The notes under the pieces: generated by a model
Databases searched by the model: none
Seen by the model: the letters and a program-made list of their open reading frames with translations, nothing else
Told to the model about the DNA's origin: nothing
Part shown: positions 1 to 10,500 of the stretch, piece after piece
How positions within the stretch are numbered: the first letter of the stretch is position 1
Layout: the number at the start of each line of letters is the position of its first letter
Assembly: GCA_028277515.1 (NCBI GenBank)
Contig: JANQGC010000348.1
Location: forward strand, 1 to 16,268
DNA: 16,268 nt
Reading direction: 5' to 3'
DNA from: Anaerolineae bacterium
Lineage (GTDB): Bacteria > Chloroflexota > Anaerolineae > Promineifilales > Promineifilaceae
Made by a program: the position numbers and the translations under genes

Positions 1-47
1 TCCACAAGAAAAACCGGGAACTTAAAGATGATAAGAGGCTCGGCAGT

Positions 48-170
48 TTAAGGATAAAAGCGCATCACTTCCGATACCGGGGTGCTGTCTGACCAGTAAA
101 AATCGAAAGAACCTTTGTAGGTTTGGATGGCTTCGCTGTTTTCCGTACTCAGGTTATATTTAGATTCCAC
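48..170 (-). other. Short open frame, possible small gene or C-terminal remnant
   Basis: A minus-strand frame runs from a GTG at 170 to a TAA at 48-50 and would encode 40 residues, ending in VSEVMRFYP. It overlaps the last 11 bases of the YwqG-type gene, as a coupled downstream gene would. The composition (several Phe, Tyr and Trp, and Ser/Thr/Asp, with no low complexity) looks more like protein than chance. There is no convincing SD before the GTG, and I recognise no family. It may be the tail of a gene whose 5' part was lost, or a chance frame. Bases 1-47 hold nothing I can support. Confidence 0.25.
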
Positions 171-1341
171 TAGTATTCGGACAGATCATCTTGCAGTTAT
201 CACACCAAAACACATAACACATCCCTGAATCGCCCCACATCCATTCACCGCCATCGTCGGTTGGCAAATCCGAATCGATCTGAAGAATAAAATCCATTAG
301 GTTGTCACATTTCAGGCATTGAGGGTAATTAGGACCTTGAATCCAACTTGGTTCACCACCAATGCGATGAAGATTCTCTCTGCTGTTAGAAAAAGCGTGA
401 TCCTGCCAATACCATCTTTGTGGAGTAGGTACCAATGTTACCGTGGCTGGCTTGAAATAAGCTGGAGGGAATTCAGGTTCTTTTTGTTGAGGATGATCAT
501 ATTGGCGTGGCCTTCCAGCTTTATCATGCTCATAATACAAATAATCATCGATCCAGCCTAAATATGCAGTACAAGTCGCCAACTCAAGTCGTCTAAGGTT
601 GGAAACAGCAAGGCCCTCGGGAATTGGGGAGAGGGTAATCATATGGCTTAATCTGTACTCGCACTGCAAGCAGACTCCCTCTTATATTCCACCAAACTGA
701 GCTTGAATTGAGTCGGGTGAATCAAGAATCCACGTTGGATGATTTTCCAATGCAATCCGTCGCCAATCTGGTTTTTTCTGGCGGTCAAAATAATCTTGCC
801 CAAATATGATGTGATAGGCACGGTCATGGCAAATGCGTCTAAGTGCATAATCTCTATAATCAAAACCTATTGAATTCAGAAAAATATCCAATCGTTCCAC
901 AAAACCAAACTTTTCGTTTACCGTGATCGCATAATCAACTAGTTCTCGGTCTCGAGTTTCGAGCAGGCAGTCCCATGCCTTGAATCTAATATTTACAGCC
1001 AATTCATTAATGAGCGTAAGATGCGGATGTAAAGTGGCTGGGGATTGCAAGGTGGTGCAAGTAATCACCGAACAAGCCATTTGCTGATTAGGATTGTCAT
1101 CAAGAATGGCGAGAGATGCTTCTACAAGCTTCGCAAAATCATCTTCGGAAACAAAGCTGAAAGCGAAATCAGTGATAGTGGTATACTTAGGGAGTTCTCT
1201 AAGCGCTAACAGGAGGATTTGAGTTGCAGCTTCTGATGAACTTAGAACTAAGTCTATCGTTCTCTCAAACGGCTTACTTTCCCAGCCTCTGTCCCTAAAG
1301 TCTTGAATGATCTTTGTTGCCTGATTCCTGCTGGTGGCCAT
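160..1341 (-). pseudogene. YwqG/DUF1963-type protein gene split by an in-frame TAA
   Basis: Two frames in the same register are separated by one TAA at 682-684. The first (1341-682, 219 residues) is a mostly helical domain I cannot assign. The second (160-669) carries YwqG/DUF1963 hallmarks: GGEPSWIQ, a C-x2-C (CLKC), a ILQIDSDLP stretch, then WGDSGMCYVFWC and another C-x2-C. Reading through the stop joins QAQFGGI to EGVCLQC, giving a further C-x2-C followed by HMITLSPIPEGL, as expected for one continuous protein of about 393 residues. The start is the ATG at 1341, with AGGAGG at 1347-1352 and a 5-base spacer. After the TAA, a GAGGGAG stands 5 bases before a TTG at 669, so reinitiation is conceivable. 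YwqG-like proteins have been suggested as immunity factors in polymorphic toxin systems, but no toxin partner is seen here. Alternatives are a true two-gene arrangement or a sequencing error. Confidence 0.7.
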
Positions 1342-1512
1342 AGCTCCCTCCTCTGATGTTTAGTCGTTCTGCGAATTCATTGGATATCTGCAAAAGTGCA
1401 CCGAAAAGTTACAAATAGGAAAGGGGACCCTAATAGCACTCATTTACGATGAGCCTCCCAGAGGGCCAATAACTCAGGATCTTGTCTCACGAAATCCGGT
1501 AAATAACAGATG

Positions 1513-1545
1513 AGAATCCCGGGAACTGAGGGTTTCCGGGATTCT
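1513..1545 (-). terminator. Probable intrinsic terminator of the giant gene
   Basis: The arm AGAATCCCGG at 1513-1522 pairs with CCGGGATTCT at 1536-1545 over ten base pairs. A bulged G at 1523 and two further A-T pairs extend the stem, and the loop is about eight bases. It begins 6 bases after the stop codon at 1552-1554. On the minus strand the bases after it (CATCTGTTATTT) are only moderately T-rich, so the U-tract is weak. It may terminate transcription or serve mainly as a 3' stabilising hairpin. Confidence 0.6.
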
Positions 1546-1551
1546 GACCGG

Positions 1552-4500
1552 TCAAGGGAATATTGCCCGTTTACTTGCAGCCTGCGGCTGTCCAGCAACA
1601 ACAGGCAGATAAAGACTCGTTGGGTTGGCTGGCACACCACGGCCTCCAGCTATGACTGGAAAGATCACCAGCGTCCCAGGAGGTGATCCAACGAGGGTCT
1701 GGAAAGGTCCAATCGCCCTGGTGTTCCCGGCTGCATCAACCGCCTGCACCCACAATGTGTAGGTTCCTGCGCGTGTCCAGCCAGGAGCGAATTCCCAGGC
1801 TCCAACAGTCGAATGCGAAGTCTTAACCCGGAAACGTGGACCGGTTGGCGGTTTGACCAGGATATAGACATCAAAATCGCTACCATCCGAAACATCACCG
1901 CTCATAACCAGCTGCGTGCCCCCCGACGGTATTTGCGGAGTAACTTGGGAAACGGTCAGCTGGGGTGGCGTGTCATCCAACCGGTATTTAATTACAACCG
2001 GCTCGACGCTTTGGTTACCGGCAAAGTCTATGCCGTAAACGGTCAGTGTATGTTCTTCGCCATCGGCCGCTGTATCCGGCTGCGGCAAATAGCTGGACCA
2101 GACACCTTCGTCAACGTCATTCTCCGAATTGGCCCTTACGGGAACGGTTGTGCATTCGTCTTCGTCAACGCAGAAATAAACCGATCCGATATGGCGATCA
2201 TCACTCATCGAGCCATTGACAGTATGTAGACCTGTGCCGAATAGCTGTTCATCAAAAGACGGCTGGGTAACCATTACAAGCGGAGGGGTCTTGTCCACCA
2301 CGACAGTAGTTTCGGCTGACCACTCACTGGACTGTCCATGTTCGTCCACCGCCTGCGCGCGGAGTTGGAAAACATCGCCATCATTATAACCACTGGTGTC
2401 CCAAACACATTCCCATCGGCCGTTTTGCTGCGATGTGCCCGGGCAGGCGATGGCCTGGACCCCACCGCTCTCGTCAGTGACTTCTAGGTTAATGAGCGGC
2501 AAATCAAAACTACCGAAGACGAGGCCCCGGACAATTGTCTGACCGGCACCCACGATTTCTTGCGGCGATTCAATGCTAACGTCGTGAGGCGCATCACCGT
2601 TAACCGCGTGATCGCTCCACATCCACTCCAACGGCGGCGCGGTGACCGGGCTGTTGGCCGGATCGAATGGCGTTTGATCGTCATAGACGAACGCATCCAG
2701 GCTGGCCCACTCGCTCTCCGGAGGCGTCAGGCCATTGATGTCAACTGTGCCTTGAATCATAATGCTGCCGCTGTCCCCGGCAGGAATGTCTTCCAAATCG
2801 ATGATCTGCCCGGGAAGATCGAGCGCAAACCAGGAATCGATAACAATCTGCACACCGGTTGCCGCCTCAGTGCCCAAATTTTCATAGTCGATTTTGTAGA
2901 CGATCGTCTGGCCTGGAGCCAGTGGCGGATGGTCAGTGTCCTGGTGGGGGAATAACTCACTGGGCACAAATGAGCTGCCTTCAACGCCAAATAGAATTGG
3001 CCAAAGCCAGGCCATATCGTCATTGATGAAACTGTAGGTTGTGCCGACGGGTTCGGCCGATAAGGAAAGTTTTAAATCGCTGTCGGCAAAGGAGCCACCG
3101 GTTGGCCCTGATCCGTCGCCGTTGATCCTACCATTGACACATTGTCCGTCGCCCAGTCCATCCCAATTATAAGCGCGAACCAAAGGGAATGTATGATTTT
3201 CTGACTCGCCGGCCATAGGATTGACCACACGCGCGCTGTTGACCGGATTTCGGGTGGGCATCGTCGACCACAACTGCAATGCATCTTCTTCAGTCGCCAC
3301 AGCCAGCATGGACAAAGCGCTAGCAGATGGGTTGGTAACGCCTAGTGCTGTGAACGGCAATAATACGTCCGTATCACTGCCATCAATGCCTATTGTCAGT
3401 CGGTAGTGGTCGGAGTCCAGTTGCCCATCATTCTGCCACGCCGTGCCGTTCCAACTGTATAGCGTGGCCAGCCGGCTGTCTTCTATCCAAACCACGAAGT
3501 CAGCGCCCATGACTTCTTGCGTAATGCCCGATAAGGCTGTCAGCTGCCGACTGGCAGCCTGAGACTGCGGAGCCGGAGCATTTCCCGGCAGGTAGATGAC
3601 GGTTTCCTGATCATCCGGGTATGGATTGAACAATAGGTCACTGCCGCCGTTATGCGCGTCTATATAAAGGAAAAGATCCCCTTCGTGGTTCCAGTTGGCT
3701 CCTTGCCAGGAAAAGCGCAGGGCGTCAGCATCCCAGGAAGTGTAAAAACGCTGGATCTTATCCCCATGAACATCTGGGTGCATCTGGGCCATGCGGCGAT
3801 CGACACCAAGAATGGTGCATACTTCATTTGCCCAACCATGGTAGTCCGGGTCACTCACAACATCCGGGGTCAATGTCCTATCGACGTAGATCGGGCCAAG
3901 TGTTTGAGTGCGGCTGTTGCCCACGCCATCAACTTGCTGGACATGGGCATACCATATTTGCGCTTCTCCAACAGCCTGCTTATGGTTCCCCGGGCCTGTA
4001 AACTCGGTCAAGCTCGCCGGATCCATGGTCGGGCTTTGGCTCCAGCCTACGTTGTAAGCAGCAATGCCACTGCCGTCGCTGCCGGATGCCCAGTTCACCT
4101 GCAGTGACTCGGCATCGACCAGGGTGTCGCCAGGCATGATGGCTGTTGTACTCCCGACGCTGTCCTCGTAAGACAGGTTAATCTCAATCGGTCCTGGCGG
4201 GATAACGTCGACTAACACAGACTCGTTCGTCGTTCCGGTTAAACCGACTATATCGGTTGTCCGGGCACTGACATTATAGGATTGGCCATCGGGAGGGGAA
4301 GTAAAAGACCAGTGGAACTGCCAGTTTCCTTGATCATCAAAACCGGCTCGCTGCCACGGCCCGCCGTTTATGCTGACTTCGACCCGGTGAATTCCCTCGT
4401 TGTCGCTGACCGTACCGGAAAGGAGCACAATTTGCTCGCCGACAAGTTGTTCGGCCGTCAGGGTCAGCGGCGAAATGCTCACCGAAGGTGGCTGGCTGTC

Positions 4501-7500
4501 ATCGATCGCGGGTTGGCTGCTTGCGGCGAATATCTCGTTGGCCGAATTCACTTCAGCAATGGTCGAGCTTTCGCTGATCGTGCAGCGGCCGTATACATCA
4601 CAAGCCTGAACCAAAACCCCTGTATCTTCAACACTATTATACGTCCGCAGCGCATCCATCAAATACAAGCGGGAAATATCCCCCGTCGCCGCCGCGTACC
4701 ACTGGTTGACCTGATCATAAGTAGCCAGTGTAATATCAGCGATTTCGAATTGAGGCACCGTCGCCGGGGGAACAACCACACAGCTCGAGGCCTCATCGAG
4801 GTTAAAATCAGTCGCCGTGCAGCTAAAACCCGTCGCGCCATTTTGCACCAATGCTGCAAAAGCTAATTGGGGAGGCCGGGTATCAATCTCGCCGCGCCAC
4901 AGCCGCTGCCCATCCAGGGAAGTGCGGTTGCCTAGAATATCCGTGGCTCGCACATTAACCTGGTAAATGCCATCCAGTCCCCCATCACCCTCAGGAATAT
5001 CAAAAGACCAGGTCGGGTTCATTTCCGAGCTGTTGAACGCTGCTGCCTGCCAGGAGACCAGGCCATAGTTATATAAATCGGTGATCTCGTAGGCAGCCAA
5101 AGCCCGGTCAAAGACCATCACTTCGTCAATCGCGCCGTCAAAATAGCGCACATTATCCTGGCGCACGCCAACCCTCAGATCGCCGGTGCCCTGCACGGCC
5201 GTGCCCGGATTATCCTGCGCCGCAACAACGCCATCTCGATACAACGTGCGCAGCCCCGTGGACGCATTATAAGTGCAAACCCAATGGTGCCAATCCGTAT
5301 CCGTATAACTCACTGCCGTCGTCAAATTATTGGCCCAGAACGAGCAGCGCGCCGTATTGTTCTCCGTAAACAACATGATAAATCCATTATTGGTCAATGC
5401 CTGGCCTTGGGAAATGATTGTGTGATGCTCTCCAATAACATCACGCTTGGCCCAGGCGGCGACGGTGAATGATTTATTTGACAGGTCGATCCCGCCCACC
5501 GTCAGGTTATCATCGACGCCATCGAAAGAAGCGGCCAGATCGCGCCGGCCCTCCTGGCCAACCATGGGACATTCCCCATCCTGGCAGGTCGCCGGATGAT
5601 TGGTGCCGGACTGGTCGGGGAAGAAATTAGTGGGAACGATTTCGTCAAGGGGCAGGTGCAATATCGACCCCTCCAGCGCCCCAATTTGCGCCGCCGGCGT
5701 GAAGTTAATATCGATTGAATCTATCAAGCTGTCATCCATAATTTGCCCACTGAGCGTCAGCCCTGTAGTGATCGCCTGCGCCGCCTGTGGAGCCGGCAGT
5801 TGACCGCGAACCAGTCCGCCTGCAGTTATAACATTTTGCTGAGCAACGGGACCATTATGCAGAGACGGCCGCGGCCGTCCGGCATCCACCGAAACCACCT
5901 CCGAAACATACGCATCCGCCGGCGTTGTATTGCTCACGGCATCCGTCGCCCGAATAAGGGCCGTGTATTCACCCGTCGGATCTTCCACATCGTGGTGCGA
6001 GCGGCCGACCACCGGTAAAAGGTAATCAATCGACCAGGTATTCCCGGACAAGGTCGCCTGCTGCCAGCCGTTGCCGGCCAGATTAGACCCACCCTCCAGC
6101 AGTACCTCCACTGATTTCAAACCACTCCCCGGCTGGCCGCCAACGCTGGCGTCGTCGGCCGATCCCATCATAGTCAGGTGCCATTGACCCTGGCTGTTAC
6201 GATCAGGTCTCTGCTTAGACACATGAGTCGCAACGATATGAGGCGCTGAATTATCGACAATGAATTGGGCTGTACCCGCATTTCCGGAATAGCCAACAAT
6301 ATCCGTGGCTATGGCGCTAACCATATGCAGTCCTTCATCGAGGGTGCGGCCGTCAATCGTGGCGCTCCAGGATTCAGTGCCCTCGGCGGCTGTGGCGCTG
6401 TTAGAATCAATGCTCACGGCGACCGAGCCGATATATGAGGTAGGATCCGCGGCCGTGCCGGAAACCTGGATGATGCCATTGCCGTTGACATATTCACCAT
6501 TCGCCGGAGCAAGGACAGTCGCCGACGGACTATCATCATCAATCGTAAGCGTTTTAGTGACAACCTGCGACTCCGTTCCCAGGTCGGTCGCCGTCTCGTG
6601 CAAGGTCAGGTGATAAAGGTGCGAGAAATCATCAAACTGCGCCAAAGGAACCAGCGCATGAAGCGTTGCCTCATCCTCTACCTTAACCTTACTGGCCAGC
6701 TCCGCGATTTCCAGATCGCTCAGGGCAATCGTCCAGATACCAATTTCATCAATCCCACCCTCAAAGTGCCCCAGACCGCTGCCATATGGCAGCTTACCGA
6801 CCGTCGTTTCGCCAAACCCTTGATATGCCGGGAAAGACGTGTCCTCCGCCTGTTGTTCGCCGTCAATATATAGTTGCAGCACAGGAGAATCATATGTGCA
6901 GGCCACATGCCGCCATTCGGCCGTTGAGGAGGGGATCGTCGCGGTCAAATTGTCGCTGTTGCCGGATGGCGAGACGCCGCACTGCAAGTCACCGTTTCCA
7001 TTGATGCCGAAATTCAGGGCTTCGTGGGTGGCGTCGCTGCCCTGTCCCACGATCCATTGATTTGTGCCGTCCGTATTGTTGATCCAGGCCGAAAGCGTGA
7101 AATCCGAATTCGTCAGCGGAATACTGCCCCCATCACTCTGCACCTGGAGGACAACATTATCCAACCCCCAACGTTTCAATGTAGGAAATTCGACATCGCC
7201 CTTGAAGGTTAAAGAGGCATCGCCTGCCGTGTGGCCCTCAAAAGTATATTCAATATGATAAACCGAACCTGCCCCAGTGCCGGACACAGACAGCGAATCC
7301 CCCGTAGAGCCATGCTTGGGTTCATTGGCCGCAGACCAGACGCGGATCGAAGAAATCGTGTCATTATCAAAATCCTCAAGAACGCCACGAGCCAGGTCAA
7401 TCACCGCCGCCGACCCTTCATAATTCTGGTCCCGATAAACAATGCCCACCGAATCCGCGCGCCCGATAATGCAGCTTGTGCGGTTGACATCAATCGCATC

Positions 7501-10500
7501 ATCGCTCAAATCGGGATCGTCCGAGCGAAAAGTAGTGTGGTCGCCAGTACAGTCACTATCCTCATACAGCGTAATCCCCTGCGGCCCAAACCAGGAACCG
7601 GCCGGATAAAACTGGTAACTGCCCGCCGAATCATCCAAATTAGAAAAATTACTGGAAAACGTCGTGCTGTTATCCAGGCCAAACTCCCAATTATCTGGCC
7701 CTAAATCGGTACGATTGCCGGACCAGGGACCGATGACATAGAGATCAAAAGAGAGAACAAGCGTGTCATGTGTCGGCAGATTAACCAGGTCCAGGCTCAC
7801 GGTCTCATTGCCGAACATGCCCAGGAAATTTTCATCCCCGCCATTCCTCGTACCCAAAGTCGCCGTGCTGCTGCTCCAGTGGGAAAAATCGCCATCCTCG
7901 AAATTATAAGCAAACGTTTCCAGGGTCCTTTTTTGCGACTCAATCAGCAAATGATCATTACTACCATCAAATTCGGCCGCCGTGTATGCCGCGCCATCAA
8001 TGCCAAATGAGGGGCAGTTTGTGCTGCCCTTACACGCCCCATTAAAACCATTGTGAGAGGCGTCGTAGGCCGTCGTCGAACCGGAAACTTCATCCAAATC
8101 CAGTATCGTGACCGCCGAACTAAAGGAGCGGTCGATTTCGCTCGCCGACAACATCCGGCTCCAGACGCGCACCTGGTCTAACGACCCGTTGAAAAAGCCG
8201 CTGCTTGCCTTTCCAAGGACAAACTTATCGCAGTTGTTGCTGCAATGCGCGTTACTTTCATTGACATGAACAGCGACACGAACCTGGCCATCGACGTAAA
8301 TAGCGACCAATTTGTCCTTGTTTATCAAGGCAACATGGTGCCAATCGCCGTCGGCAAAATTTGTATCCGATGGCGTGCACAATGTGGTGGTGCTGCTTTG
8401 TCCCGTCTCCGTATAACAAACCTCACCATTGCGCAGGTGCATGTCCGCATTGGCGCCCAATAAGTGCAGAATATCGCAATCCGAGCAGGTGGTTTTCATC
8501 CAGAATTCGATGGTGAAATTGTCCGTGGGCATGTCGAAAACGCTGTCGGTTTTATCATCAATGCCGTCGAAGCTAACCCCATTGCCAAAGCGCCCTTCGA
8601 CGCCGCCAATCGGACAGGCCCCGGCGTTCAAATCACAGGTCGCATCATTACCATAAATAGAAGAATCGGCATAAGAATCCGAAATCGAGCCTTCATCAAA
8701 CTCAATATCCAGCAGCGGCCGCGGCACCTGGCAGGCGATGCCCACCCCGGCATTGTTGACCGAGCTGTCAATCGTTCCCTCCGGACCGCGCAAGCTGCCG
8801 TCAGGTGCAATAGCCTGCAGGTGAGTCGTTGTTTCCGCAAATACGCCATCTTTTGTCCAGGCCACAACCCAGCCGCCATTGATTGGATCGGCGCAAACGG
8901 CCGCTGAGGCCAAACCAGGCAGCCTCTTAAATGTGTCAAAATTAATTTCCGGCAGCGCCCCGGCCGTCGTAAAGCGCAGGGCAGTAATATAATCTTCGCT
9001 GGAGGCTGAAGGCGGTCTATTCCCCAGGTTATTAAAAATGACCAGCGCCTGTTCGCTGAGCTGGTCGTAAGCCAGCGCGAATGACTGCGACTCTGAATCG
9101 ACGTTGGAAAACGTTCTCCCAATCGCCGGCAGCGTCTGCACATCCCCCACCTGGGCCAGCGAATCCACCTCGGCCCATCTTAAAATCTGTTGATCGCCCG
9201 AAAAGACCGCCAAATAATTTTCTCCGGTATGCGTAAGCCCGACAACGCCCGTATCCGGATCGGGTCCGTAAAGCGACTGTGTGGACACCGGCGAGCTGCC
9301 GTCGCTGAGCACCGGCTTGGCCATAATCTCATTGCCGCCCGCGTAAACCTCGCCCCAACTGGCCATGAAATCCTGACCATCCCCGGCCAAAGCTACCGTG
9401 TGAATTTCAACACCGGCCTGTTTTACCCGGATATTGCCGGTGCTGCTGTCATTCAAGTCGCCGTCCAACCGCGTGGCATTGACCTGCCCGCTCCCGTCAG
9501 GGAAATTAACCCCCCAGGCAACCAGGCAAACCCCGCTCAAATTACAGGCCACCGCCGGTGAGACGACGCTCTCACCGGCCGTATAGGACTTGATGGTCAC
9601 GCCGCCGGTCCGCGGACCGCTGTTGGCGCTCGTATAAGCCGTGATCGACTGATTGCCGCTTTCATCCTCTTCCAGTGCAGCGACAACATAAGCATCAGAA
9701 AATCCGGGAGAAGCGGCCGCGGCGACCTTGCGCAAACTCCCTTCTCCTGAGGCGGCCGCGGACGAATCCGGGTTTTCCCAGGACCAGATCACATCATCAA
9801 AAGCGGCCAAATCCATGCTCGTGGTGACGATCCCCGTTTTTTCATTGCTCGCCAAACCGGTCAACTCGCTGACCAATGTCTGGCTAAAGCCGCTGGTCAA
9901 ATCAACCTGGGCCTGCAGCGGGCCGCCGCTGAACATTTGCGGCAGCTCCACATTAATTTCGCCGGCCAGGGAAACTGCGCTGCTGAGGTTGTTTTCCGTG
10001 GTCGAGGAAAAGGTGAACGTAGGGTTCAGTAAAGGCACAAAGCCATCGGTCGTATTATCATCCAGATACAGAGGAACCGGATTTTCATTAGCCACATACG
10101 GGCTGTAGAGCAGGGGATTATCCGGATCCGACCAGGGGCTGCAGCCCGGGCAGGTATCCTGGCCCAGCTCAAAGAGATCGGACATGCCGTCTTGATCATA
10201 ATCGACTTGATTAGGATCACTCCAGACACGCGTCACCTCGCTGGTGCTGTAGGCAAAGAGCCAGCCGCCACCCAAACCGCTGCCGTCAACACGGGCTGCT
10301 TCGGCGACATCGGGGAGACCGTCACCGTCGGAGTCAGGATTTGCGGGATTGGTTGCCAACAACAGTTCTTCATTGTCAAGAATGCTGTCGCCATCGGAGT
10401 CGGCGAGCATGGCATCAAGCTGCTCGCCCCCCTCGTCAACGGTCAGTGCGCGCATGCTGATTTCAAACGCATCCGATAAATTATCCCCGTCAACATCCCA

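Noticed and set aside
4282..4866. 194-residue plus-strand open frame inside the giant gene
   Set aside because: It is the complement of a high-quality coding frame with clear Ig-like domains, and its composition is rich in Arg, Ile and Ala, typical of antisense shadows. The other plus-strand frames within 1552-14850 are rejected for the same reason.
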